NCBI GenBank assembly: GCA_036387135.1
Contig: DASVUH010000025.1
Location: 1 to 64,000, forward strand
Origin: JALZCH01 sp036387135
GTDB lineage: Bacteria > Acidobacteriota > Blastocatellia > Pyrinomonadales > Pyrinomonadaceae
DNA length: 64,000 nucleotides
Reading direction: 5' to 3'
Positions 44,233 through 53,429 of the stretch are shown here, one piece after another (position 1 is the first letter of the stretch; every line of letters starts with the position of its first letter). The notes beneath the pieces are model-generated. The model was not told the DNA's origin, searched no databases, and was given only the letters and a program-made list of their open reading frames with translations. The translations under genes were made by a program, and so were the position numbers.

Positions 44233-45335
44233 AAAATGAACTGAGCATAAACATGAGTAGTGAATTAACCGCAAAATCACAACCAACAAGGCGTAAAAAG
44301 CCTCGTTTGACAAAGACAGAATTGCCGGAAACCGGAGAAGTTGAAATCCATAAAGAGGCTACACCTAAAACTCCTGAAAAAAGAGTCCGTTTTCCAAGAG
44401 AATCATTTAAACATTTCCGCCAGCCTCCGAAGAAATTTAAGGAATCAAGAGATGCAATTAAAGAATGGAACAAACAAAATAGAATCGAGCAGGCTGTTTA
44501 TCCAAATTCGCTTGAAGTACAGATTGGGTATGATTCTTTGTTTCGCATTATGCGTGAATACCTCTCTGAGCAAATTGCTTATTTTCGCTCTCAAGAAGGC
44601 GGAATGCTTTCCATTGAAGAAGCCAGCGAGAGGGTTTATGGTGCCGAACTACTGGATGAAGAATTCTTCAGACAAAAGTTTGATAATGTCATCGCTAAAC
44701 GCATTGATACGATTTCCTTTAATGATTTATGGTATCTCGCAAGAGATTCGCCAGGAGTTGCTCAGAATATCTGGGAATTGATCAAGCGAGATGCGCGCGG
44801 AGAGTTCTTAAGCGGGCACTTTGCTGCCGAATCGCTTGAACCACTGGAAAAGATAAAGACCGCCTGGGTGCGAGCTAAATTTATCAGCATTAGGGAATGC
44901 TTTATTACACAATGGAAACCAAATAACAGCATTGAGGCAAATGTAATTGACACGATAGCTCAAAGCTGGTTTTTGCTTCAGCATTGGACAAAAGTACTTT
45001 CAACTCGCTCGCAAACAGAAGCTCGCCTTGATCCATTCGAATATCAAAGATGGAAAGAGGCGAACAGACGAAGAAATCCCAGAGCTTGGAAAGAAGAAAA
45101 ATGGCATTGGGAAATTCCGACCATTAGAGAAAGCGAAGCACTGGATCAAGCTGCTCAGATGATTGACCGGTTTCATAAAATGTATTGTCGTTCAATCAGG
45201 TTACTGCAAAGTCTGCGAAAATCTTGCCCACAAGTAACAATCAATAATCCGCAACAAGTAAATATGGGAGAACAGGTAAACATAGCCTCTGATGGTGCGC
45301 AGCAAATGAACATTGCCTCTAGTGACAAAAAGTAA
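44229..45335 (+). CDS. Hypothetical element-encoded protein with Q/N-V C-terminal repeats
   Basis: A 368-residue soluble, mostly helical protein coupled to the DUF6788 gene. The N-terminal 80 residues are basic and probably disordered (SQPTRRKKPRLTKTELPE). The C-terminus ends in imperfect repeats of the kind QQVNMGEQVNIA, which recur at the ends of phage and element proteins such as small terminase-like subunits. No catalytic motif is recognised. DNA binding is plausible from charge only. Confidence 0.55.
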   Translation: MKNELSINMSSELTAKSQPTRRKKPRLTKTELPETGEVEIHKEATPKTPEKRVRFPRESFKHFRQPPKKFKESRDAIKEWNKQNRIEQAVYPNSLEVQIGYDSLFRIMREYLSEQIAYFRSQEGGMLSIEEASERVYGAELLDEEFFRQKFDNVIAKRIDTISFNDLWYLARDSPGVAQNIWELIKRDARGEFLSGHFAAESLEPLEKIKTAWVRAKFISIRECFITQWKPNNSIEANVIDTIAQSWFLLQHWTKVLSTRSQTEARLDPFEYQRWKEANRRRNPRAWKEEKWHWEIPTIRESEALDQAAQMIDRFHKMYCRSIRLLQSLRKSCPQVTINNPQQVNMGEQVNIASDGAQQMNIASSDKK

Positions 45336-45357
45336 TTATAAAGGGGGAAAAATAAAT

Positions 45358-46092
45358 ATGAACAAACAACAAGATAAATCCTCCTCGAATTTTAAAAGGC
45401 TGCGTATTGCTCATCATGTAAGCGGATACGCGGTGATGAGCACATTGCTTGGTCATCAGATTGGGCTTGTCTCCATTGAGCCTGATGTTCAATTGGGTAA
45501 TTTAGGATTTATTAGTCGTGGAGACAGAAAGTTCATCTTTAAAGATGGACAAGTACCACAACATAAAAAACGCGCACTTGCTGAATTTAATGTGCTTGTC
45601 TCTTTGGCAGGACCCATTGCAGAGGCTCGATATATCACAAGTAATCAAAGCGGTGTTCTTAATTTAAATATCCTAGATTATTTGTTCAAAAAAGGCTCTG
45701 GCAGTGCTAAAGGTTGGGCTTATGCATTTCTGGATGAATTAGCAAAAGAGAATTTTCTGAGCCTTGAAGAGCAGGAGGAACTAAATAAATCAAAAACGTG
45801 TTTACTTAATGTGGCTGATATTACTCCCCACTCACTTCAAAATAGATTCGAAAGGATAACGCAAGTTTATATGGATTTACTTACAGAAAGATGCCACCAA
45901 ATTTTTTCCTTGAAACCAGTATGGGGAGCCTTAAAGAATACAGTTCAAGCTTTGATAGAAAAAGAAACATTAAATGGCGCTGAGGTGAGTGGAATTTGCC
46001 TTGATTATGAAGATTTTCCCCGGATACAAGAAAAAGTTCAGCAGTTCCATTTTCAATCTTGTTTTTACTCTACTATTTTCGATTTGACCTAA
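45358..46092 (+). CDS. M41-like peptidase-fold protein with a degenerate zinc motif
   Basis: A 244-residue protein starting at the ATG at 45358, which has AAAGGGGG upstream; the frame is open from 45313. The segment LRIAHHVSGYAVMSTLLGHQIGLVSIEP aligns in layout with the active-site helix of FtsH-type (M41) peptidases, normally HEAGHAV, and VLVSLAGPIAEARY matches the following conserved helix. Here the glutamate is His and the second histidine is Tyr, so it is probably catalytically inactive. Such small M41-like genes occur in element cargo. Role unknown. Confidence 0.5.
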   Translation: MNKQQDKSSSNFKRLRIAHHVSGYAVMSTLLGHQIGLVSIEPDVQLGNLGFISRGDRKFIFKDGQVPQHKKRALAEFNVLVSLAGPIAEARYITSNQSGVLNLNILDYLFKKGSGSAKGWAYAFLDELAKENFLSLEEQEELNKSKTCLLNVADITPHSLQNRFERITQVYMDLLTERCHQIFSLKPVWGALKNTVQALIEKETLNGAEVSGICLDYEDFPRIQEKVQQFHFQSCFYSTIFDLT

Positions 46093-46235
46093 ACAGATAA
46101 TAAGAAAATAATAAGCTGAAATTGCTATAACAAAATGAAAAAACAGTTTGTCCAACTAATGAATTAGTTAGACCGTAAGAGAGTTGTGCAGCGCAACTAT
46201 AAAAACCAGGATTTGACCGTGCAAGGCTCTTTTCA

Positions 46236-46273
46236 CTTTCATTGTCATCAATTGGCGGCAAAAACAATGAAAG
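46236..46273. repeat. 10-bp inverted repeat in the 46.1-46.6 kb intergenic region
   Basis: CTTTCATTGT (46236-46245) and ACAATGAAAG (46264-46273) are perfectly complementary across 18 nt. Another imperfect hairpin lies near 46183-46200 (AGTTGTGC/GCGCAACT). The 46093-46459 stretch holds no credible gene and may contain the right end of the element. Confidence 0.45.
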
Positions 46274-46451
46274 GGAAAAAGCTGTTGGATACTTAAAATC
46301 TGTTACTGTCTGAAAGGTCAAAGATTGGTTTTTACAGATAAACAATACCTATCAGATTAAATTGTGACTTTTACAAATTAGACAACCAACACCAAGACTG
46401 AAAGTGCTCGTATATTGAAAAATAGCTAATATTGTAAATTGCAACTACAAT

Positions 46452-46489
46452 AAAATAAAAGAGTCAGTAAATAATTATCTACTGGCTCT
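46452..46489 (-). terminator. Terminator of the res gene (minus strand)
   Basis: Arms at 46460-46469 and 46480-46489 pair over 10 bp with one G-T pair and a 10-nt loop. On the minus strand they are followed by a T-rich tract (TTTTATTTTATTG), about 100 nt after the res stop. It may also stop plus-strand transcription. Confidence 0.55.
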
Positions 46490-46592
46490 ACATAGTTTTA
46501 TTTCCTTCTCTTATACAGAAATAAATTAGGTTGATGATGTATGCAACCCAAAACAAAAGTATAGAGGAAATTTTATTTATCTTTAGTTTTAT

Positions 46593-49559
46593 TTATCTTA
46601 TCATTGGTTGAAGTGCGTTCCAGTCGAAATTCTGAGCGTCTGAAACTTTATAGCGAATTCCAAGCGCTTCAAAGTAGCGTTCAGCGCACAAGATTTTCCA
46701 ACTTTCGCTTGAAAACCGAAGTTTTGAAATATCGGTTGTTCCTTTAGTTTCCACGACCAATTCAAGTTTATAGCTACCGTCATTTGACTGCCGAATAATC
46801 CCCCAATCTGGATTGTAGTTGTGAATCAGGTTGGGAAAATCCAATTTAAATTTCGGCGGAAATTTGAAATAGAGAATTACGTTTGGATAGCGGCGCAAAC
46901 AGCGTTCGACAAAGCGCGATTCGACTTCGGAATCAATTTGCATTCGGTCATAAAGTCCTTGCTCGCAGGCTTCGACAAGTTCGCGCTGCGGAACCCGCTT
47001 TTCTTCGGGGAAAAGTTCTTCCAGGTCGAAGGCGTTATCTCCGGCGAGGGTGAATTCGATGTTTTGAGAGATGTGAACGGCGAGCGCATCGCGCACGGCT
47101 TCGATAAATTTGTCTGCAAATCCTTCCGGGTTGCGGAAAACCGCTTGTTGATCCGTTTCCGATAAACCGAAAAAGATTCGATTCAGAGTTTTGCGCGTGA
47201 GCTGCGTTTCTTTGACGGCTCTGCCGATAAAATCGAAAACGGGAAATTTTTCGCCGCGAACAGCTTTGATTTCCGCGGTCGAAGGTTTTTGAATGGCGGT
47301 TAAATCAAGGTGAATTTCCTGATACGTTGTCAAAGTTTGCTCGTTGGAAAAAATCACTCGTTCGGCGTCCGGCTCGTCAATGACTTCTAAAACTTTGAAG
47401 TCGCGCAAAGCATTGTCGTTGAAAGCGCGGTTAAGTTTTGTGTCTTTGACTACTGGACGCCGGAGCGTGTCGGTATCGCCGTCGCTGGTTTTTCTTTCGA
47501 GACGGATGTTCGCCGCGCCGTTTTCGATCTTTTCAAGCTGGAGCGTGTAATTTGTCAAAATGAAGCGCCCGCGCGTGATGATGATTTTCGGGTCGGGGAA
47601 AGTAATGCCGCTCAATTTCTGGACGCATTCCTTAATCAGTTTTTCCGTGTCAATTTTGATGTTGTAAGCCATTCGTTTTGAGAGTTTTTCCCAAAACGCG
47701 AGAAAATCGACGCTGTTGAAAAGATCGTCGCGGCGGCGAATGACGGACGGGCGCGGTTTTGTCGGCGCTGGCGGCGCGTCTTCTCCGGCTTCGCGGTATT
47801 CTTCTTGGAGTTTTGAAACGAAAGATTGATAGCTTTCGTTAGCGACGACGCGCAAAATGTTCACATCATCGTCGAAAATTCGCTCGCCGTTTTGGTTGAC
47901 CGAAAGGCGAAGACCGCGCCCGATTTCCTGACGCTTTTTGATGTCGGAGACGCTTTGGTTGAGCGTGCAGATTTGAAAGACGTTCGGGTTGTCCCAGCCT
48001 TCGCGCAAAGCGGAATGAGCGAAGATGAAGCTCGTCGGCTCGTCAAACGAGAGAATCTTTTCTTTGTCGCGCATAATCAGCGCAAAAGCGGCTTTTTCAG
48101 CTTCTTTTTCATCTTTGTTGCGACTTTCCGTGTCGAGCGCAATTTCCCGCTCAACGCCGCCGTCGCGGATTTTCTTTTTGGCGAAATAAGCGCCGCGCAC
48201 TTCCTCGGCTCGAAAATCTTTGAACTGCGAGTAATTTCGTTTTAGTACGTCGAAAATCTCGTCGAAAAGGTGGCGGATAATTCCATTTTCCGCTGTGTAA
48301 TTTTCAACGCGGTCAATGAAGAAAAGCGATAAAACTTTGATTCCCAAAGGCGCAAGTCGTTCTTGTTTTTCGAGATGTTCACAAATGGTTTCGCGGATTT
48401 GAGCGCGGAAAACTTCTGCGCGCATCGGAGCGTCTTGAGCGCCCATTTTGATTTTTTCGCCGTTTTCAAACAAAACGAATGATGCGCCGGGCGTCGTGTT
48501 GATTTCTCTGACGACAAAGCCCGTTCGATGTTCCTCGCGTTTAGTTTGAGCGAAAAGATCATCGCCTGGCTTTAATGTGAATTCGGCGACGCTGGAAATA
48601 CCGGCTCGCAAGACGAGCGTGCGGATTTTTGCGCGAAAAGGATTTTGATCAACATTCTGCAAAGCGAGCTGCGCCTCGTGCAGCGTTTCGAGTTCGCCGA
48701 CGCCGGTTACTTCGATTTTTTTGACCAGGCTTCGATGATACGCTTCGACGGGCGTTAAGCGATAAACGAGATTCGGGCTGCGGCGATGCGTCGCCGAATA
48801 GCGCAGAGTGAAAAGCGGTTTTAGAGTGCGAATCGCGGCTTTCGCCTTTTCGGTGTTATCAATGCTTTGCGGTTCGTCGAGAATGACAATCGGGCGCGTT
48901 TTCTGGACAAACTCGAATGGGCGCAGATTGCTGCCTTGCAGCGCGTCGGTTTGTTTGTAGAAGTTGTTGCTGATTTTGTTGAAAGCGTCAATCGTCATCA
49001 ACATTACTTGCGGCGTGTTGGCGGTTGCAAAGCTGCGGACGCGGTTGACGCGGCTGCCGTCGTAGGGAATCAGATTAAGCGTGTTGTTTTCGTAAAGGCT
49101 GGCGAAATGTGAGCGCGTGATTTCTTCGGTTTTGCGGACGCCTTCGTAAATGGCGACGCTTGGCACGACGATGATAAATTTCGTAAAGCCGTAACGCCCG
49201 AAAAGCTCGTAAATCGTTCGCAGATAAACGTAGGTTTTGCCCGTCCCGGTTTCCATTTCGACGGTAAAAGACGGAAACTCGTGCGATTCGACGCCGGCGC
49301 CTTCCATCACCATACCGGATTCGATTTCGAGTTCCTGAGCAATCGGAACGCCGTTTCTTTCCTGAATGTTTTCGAGATTCGTGCGAATTTCCGACTCGAA
49401 CAGAATTTCTATTTCGGGCAGATTTGGTTTGATCTCGTCGCCCAAAGAGAATTCCGGGCGAAAATTGCCCATTCCTTCAAACAAATCAACCGTCGAATTG
49501 ATTGCTTGAAGCTGATAATCCTGGTTGGCGTCGAACTGAAATTTAATTTTCGGCTTCAT
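46593..49559 (-). CDS. res: Type III restriction enzyme Res subunit (helicase-nuclease)
   Basis: The 988-residue ATP-dependent restriction subunit, which translocates with Mod and cuts unmethylated DNA. Motifs in order: Walker A ETGTGKT (103-109), DEAD-type box ILDEPQS (about 228), helicase C-terminal motifs (SALREGWDNPNVFQICTL and EIGRGLRL), and a C-terminal PD-(D/E)XK nuclease (NPDWGII ... LELVVETKGT, about 920-945). All appear intact. The gene follows a secreted-protein gene (18 nt) and the mod gene on the same strand. If Mod is dead, this subunit would be idle, as Res needs Mod for DNA recognition. Confidence 0.92.
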   Translation of the reverse strand: MKPKIKFQFDANQDYQLQAINSTVDLFEGMGNFRPEFSLGDEIKPNLPEIEILFESEIRTNLENIQERNGVPIAQELEIESGMVMEGAGVESHEFPSFTVEMETGTGKTYVYLRTIYELFGRYGFTKFIIVVPSVAIYEGVRKTEEITRSHFASLYENNTLNLIPYDGSRVNRVRSFATANTPQVMLMTIDAFNKISNNFYKQTDALQGSNLRPFEFVQKTRPIVILDEPQSIDNTEKAKAAIRTLKPLFTLRYSATHRRSPNLVYRLTPVEAYHRSLVKKIEVTGVGELETLHEAQLALQNVDQNPFRAKIRTLVLRAGISSVAEFTLKPGDDLFAQTKREEHRTGFVVREINTTPGASFVLFENGEKIKMGAQDAPMRAEVFRAQIRETICEHLEKQERLAPLGIKVLSLFFIDRVENYTAENGIIRHLFDEIFDVLKRNYSQFKDFRAEEVRGAYFAKKKIRDGGVEREIALDTESRNKDEKEAEKAAFALIMRDKEKILSFDEPTSFIFAHSALREGWDNPNVFQICTLNQSVSDIKKRQEIGRGLRLSVNQNGERIFDDDVNILRVVANESYQSFVSKLQEEYREAGEDAPPAPTKPRPSVIRRRDDLFNSVDFLAFWEKLSKRMAYNIKIDTEKLIKECVQKLSGITFPDPKIIITRGRFILTNYTLQLEKIENGAANIRLERKTSDGDTDTLRRPVVKDTKLNRAFNDNALRDFKVLEVIDEPDAERVIFSNEQTLTTYQEIHLDLTAIQKPSTAEIKAVRGEKFPVFDFIGRAVKETQLTRKTLNRIFFGLSETDQQAVFRNPEGFADKFIEAVRDALAVHISQNIEFTLAGDNAFDLEELFPEEKRVPQRELVEACEQGLYDRMQIDSEVESRFVERCLRRYPNVILYFKFPPKFKLDFPNLIHNYNPDWGIIRQSNDGSYKLELVVETKGTTDISKLRFSSESWKILCAERYFEALGIRYKVSDAQNFDWNALQPMIR

Positions 49560-49577
49560 AAATTACTGAAGGAAAGT

Positions 49578-51467
49578 TTATTTTATTGTGTGCAAGATAT
49601 TTGTTCTCTCTTCATCAGGACAAATTCCCTTTTGAACAACGACAAGTACGGCTCTTTGGGGTTGATTGAGGTACGGTCTTTCTTCGACTTTGAACCCAGC
49701 GGTATAAATCCATAAAGCGGTATTAATTCTGCGTTTTTGCCATTTTATCGTATGCCATTCTCTATTCGTTCCTAAAACAGACGCCTTAAAGCTGATAGTA
49801 GTAATGCCTTCACCAGTTCTGAAAAAATTTCGTCGGACATCCGTCCCAAATTCACCAATTATTGGATTACCTCGCGGATGAAAAAATTCAAAAGGTCCTT
49901 TAAGAGTATTTCGCCCTTCAAACTCAACTTTGGTTTGGACATTAGTAAAACCTAGCATGAAATACCATTCACCATTGGTGCCCAGTTCTACGCTTTCGCT
50001 ATCATTACCTTCACCTTTATCCATAGGCACAAAATTTGTATCATCCGCGCGTGCCATTACCAGAACCGCTTCATGAGGCTTTCCGTTTCTTCTTTCTGGT
50101 GAAGGTTCCGGACCGCCGGGCAGAATGTGAACGGGGGGGGAATATCCCCAACCCAAAACAGCCAATTCGTCGTAAACATCATAATTACTAAATCTCAATG
50201 CAGCTCCGGTTTCGTCGTAGGCACTTGCGCTCAAAATAAGTGTTTCGTCCGTTTCGTTTTTCCATGTGACCCAAGGATAGCCGCCGCAGTAACCACTGCC
50301 TGGATTGATCTCTTCAATGACGTCGCCCTTTTCGTTTTTGGCTAAGATTCTAATTGTGATTTCAGGACCAGGGAAAACAGACATTATTAAAATTTCACCA
50401 CCGGAGGGAATTAAAATTGGCGCGCGCTCTGGGGGGCGTCGCAAATCCATTGAAGGCGGAATAAAGCGGACTTCAACCGGACCGTAAACAGTGGACACTT
50501 CTACACGTCCAAGCGTGTTGTTGATTATTGAACCATCCCTACCACGACCGCCACGACCGCCACCACCACGACCGCTTCCAGAACCGCCTCCACCACGAGA
50601 ACCTTCTGAACCGCCCCTATTATTATCTGAGCCTCCTGAACCACCCGTATCATCAGAGTTGATAGATCTTCCGGGTGTTCTACTCTCAACCCCCCAAAGA
50701 GGTTTATTTTGACCGGCTACACCGTTTACGTGATCTCGAACTGGCTGTCTGTGATTCGCGGTGGGCGGATTTCTTAAAAATTCTTCTACTTTGCGGTCAA
50801 ATTCTCGGTATTTTGCTTCACTCTCTTTTTCGGCTCGGTCAACCGCTTTATACTGCTGCTTGGCTTGTTCTATAATCGGTCTTAGAACATTAGGAATATT
50901 GATTTTGAAGTCTATAACTGCGTATTGAAGAAGGTTCATAAAATCTATCACGCGCCCTCTTGCTAACGCATTGTTTATCTCTGTTCCGATACGATCAGAA
51001 GCCGTTCTGACATCGCTCAACATTTTTTGAATTTCATTTAAACGGTCACGACCCTCTCGCAGCTTTTGCAATCGTAATTCCTGAAACCGTTGATGATTTC
51101 TTAAACCTTGCTCGGTATGTGTTGGTCCCGGCACTATGTCGGGGATTTCTGGTGGAACTCCCATATCGGCGATCATCTTGCTTAGTTTTTCGACTCGTTT
51201 GGCTATTTCCTGCACTCCGCGATTTGCTGTTGGCGGTGTCGGAATTGAACGGTTTGATCCCAAAGCCTCTTGGACGTTTCGTGACCAATCATACCAATCG
51301 TAAAACTCTCTAAGTGGCTCTAGTTCGTTAAACGCTCTAGCCGCTTGCAATCCTAAGGTGTCGTTCAAGATTTGTGCGTTAACAAAACCTAGCTGTGAAA
51401 ATTCTAAAGCGAAAATCAAGAAGAAAGTGCTGGCTAAATAAGTAATGGATCTTTTATTTTTAAACAT
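49578..51467 (-). CDS. Secreted coiled-coil / Gly-rich protein inserted between mod and res
   Basis: A 629-residue protein, family not recognised. The ATG at 51467 has AGAGG just upstream; a GTG at 51482 is an alternative. A signal peptide (SITYLASTFFLIFALEFSQLGFVNA) begins the protein. Residues about 95-240 are charged helical coils. A Gly/Ser/Arg-rich linker spans about 265-315 (GGSGGSDNNRGG and repeats). The C-terminal 300 residues look beta-rich (VEVSTVYGPVEVRFIPPSMDL, EFEGRNTLKGPFEFFHPRG). An exported protein inside a restriction operon is unexpected. It may be an insertion or an unrelated cargo gene. Confidence 0.55.
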   Translation of the reverse strand: MFKNKRSITYLASTFFLIFALEFSQLGFVNAQILNDTLGLQAARAFNELEPLREFYDWYDWSRNVQEALGSNRSIPTPPTANRGVQEIAKRVEKLSKMIADMGVPPEIPDIVPGPTHTEQGLRNHQRFQELRLQKLREGRDRLNEIQKMLSDVRTASDRIGTEINNALARGRVIDFMNLLQYAVIDFKINIPNVLRPIIEQAKQQYKAVDRAEKESEAKYREFDRKVEEFLRNPPTANHRQPVRDHVNGVAGQNKPLWGVESRTPGRSINSDDTGGSGGSDNNRGGSEGSRGGGGSGSGRGGGGRGGRGRDGSIINNTLGRVEVSTVYGPVEVRFIPPSMDLRRPPERAPILIPSGGEILIMSVFPGPEITIRILAKNEKGDVIEEINPGSGYCGGYPWVTWKNETDETLILSASAYDETGAALRFSNYDVYDELAVLGWGYSPPVHILPGGPEPSPERRNGKPHEAVLVMARADDTNFVPMDKGEGNDSESVELGTNGEWYFMLGFTNVQTKVEFEGRNTLKGPFEFFHPRGNPIIGEFGTDVRRNFFRTGEGITTISFKASVLGTNREWHTIKWQKRRINTALWIYTAGFKVEERPYLNQPQRAVLVVVQKGICPDEERTNILHTIK

Positions 51468-51512
51468 TTTAACCTCTTTCACATCGAGTTAAAATAATAA
51501 GAAAACTTTTAA

Positions 51513-53420
51513 TTAAATCGTTTTCAAACGGCAAACGTCTGCCAGGCGGACTTTGTTTTCGTCTGACAAAGAGTTGTCGAGGCAGATGAAAATGTCGTTG
51601 CGGTCGAGTTGGTCGGCGCGGTCAATGGTTTCTTCCCAAACTTCCGTGTCGAGCGTGATGAAAAGGCGATGCTCGGAAAACGGTGACGTGACGCGGAACA
51701 CACGGTTGCGCTCGAAGCGGCTGTCTTGTTCGACGCGGGAATTGAGCGGAAAGCCTTCGAGAAGCAGAATCTCGTTCAAGACGGCGTCGTCGCCCGCTTC
51801 GGCGACGAACGGTGATTCGGCGGCTTCGAGAAGCGGGCGGAAGTCGGCGAGTTCTTGTCCGGTAAAATCTGTCCAAGCGCGGAAGTTTGAACGCTCAAGC
51901 CGGAAAACTTTGAAGCCTAAATCTTGCTTTGCTTCGCCTCCACCGGCTTGCTGCAAAAGCGGCGAAATGCCGTTTTGTTCGCTTTTGATTTTTTTGATCG
52001 CACGGCGGATTCGTTCTTTTGAAATTTCTGAAATTGTTTTAAAACCTGCTTTTCGTGCATCCGAATTTAATGGTGTTCCTTCTGGAAGTTGAACGCAAAT
52101 AAACTTCCTTTTTCCTGAATCCTTTTTGTTTTGTTCGAAAACTGCGTGACCTGTTGTTGCTGAACCCGTAAAAAAATCAAGAATTATGTCTTTAGAATTA
52201 CTTGACGTTGCTATCTCCAGCATTTTCCGAATTAATTTCGTTGGTTTGGGTGTGTCAAAAACTGAAACTTGAAATAATTCCAAAATAGCTTTTTTGGCAT
52301 CTTGATTGTCTCCTGCGTCACTCCTTAACCAAAGAGTATCTGGAACAACGCCGGTTCCAACTTCATTTAAAAAAACTTTTAATCTTGGTTTATCCTTATC
52401 TAAATCTTTACCCCACCAAAGACGGTTTTCTTTAATATTTTGAAGAGTTTTGTTTATGTCACATCCCCAGACACGAGTTTCATCTGGGAAAATTTCCTTT
52501 CCAGTTTTAGGGTGAATAATTGGGTAATAAAGATTTGGTCGTTCAAGTCTTGTTTTGTTGCAAGTATAAACTACTGATTGCCAGTCTCCTCGCGGATCAG
52601 CATCTGGGTTTGTATACCCTTTAAGCTGCTCAGCATCACGTTCTAATTTATTTGGTCTCCACAATTCTTTATTTCTAGCAAAAAGTAAAATATGGTCGTG
52701 GCTTGTACTAAACCAAGTTGCATCGTTTTGCTTTGCGTACTTTTTTTCCCAAACAATATTTGCAACAAAATTCTCTTCCCCAAAAATCTCATTCATTACC
52801 TGCCTAAGATTTAGAACCTCAGTGTCGTCAATAGAAACGAAAATTACTCCATCTTCACGTAATAAATCCTTAGCAACACGGAGGCGCGGATATAACATAT
52901 TCAACCAATTTGAGTGAAAACGCCCGCTTGATTTTGGATTTGAAGAAAGAAGCTCGCCTAAGTCGGTCATTTGTCCTGAACGCTGGAGGTAAGATTCTAA
53001 AGGCTCACGATAATCGTCTTTGTAAATAAAATCGTTGCCCGTGTTGTACGGCGGGTCTATGTAGATCATCTTGACGCGCCCGCGATACGATTTGTGGAGA
53101 AGTTTTAAGACTTCGAGATTGTCGCCTTCGATAAAGATGTTTTCGGTTGTCGCTTCATCAACGCCTTCTCCCAAAATGGGAACGAGCGTTCCTTTGCTTG
53201 GCAATCCGGCAAGTCGGCGAGCTTCGCGCTTTCCAGTCTAGGACAAGCCGAAATGTTCCGCCTGTTCGTCCTCCGTCTCGTCGCCGAGAAGCTCGCGCAG
53301 AGTTTCAAAATTGATTTTGCCGTCGGCAAAGGCTTCGGGCAAAATCTGCTTTAATGATTGCATTCGGTCATCTTCAAGAGAAAAGGTTGGTTGCAGGCGT
53401 TCGATATTAGAATCTTTCAT
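51513..53420 (-). pseudogene. mod: Type III DNA methyltransferase (Mod) with an in-frame amber codon
   Basis: An adenine-specific beta-class methyltransferase that gives a type III system its specificity. From the ATG at 53420 the first 60 residues (LPEAFADGKINFETLRELLGD ... AEHFGLS) are followed by TAG at 53238-53240. The same frame then continues TGKREARRLAG... through DPPYNTG (motif IV), then DFFTGSATTGH (motif I), to the stop at 51513. Relatives have Trp here, so TGG changed to TAG explains it. An internal TTG at 53204 could restart a shortened 563-aa Mod that retains the catalytic motifs. No other damage is seen, so the change is recent, suppressed or an error. Confidence 0.85.
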
Positions 53421-53429
53421 GGTAAAAAT

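Noticed and set aside
46073..46345. A 90-codon minus-strand frame in the intergenic region before res
   Set aside because: Low-complexity Ser/Phe-rich translation, no ribosome-binding site, and it overlaps inverted repeats and the end of the M41-like gene.
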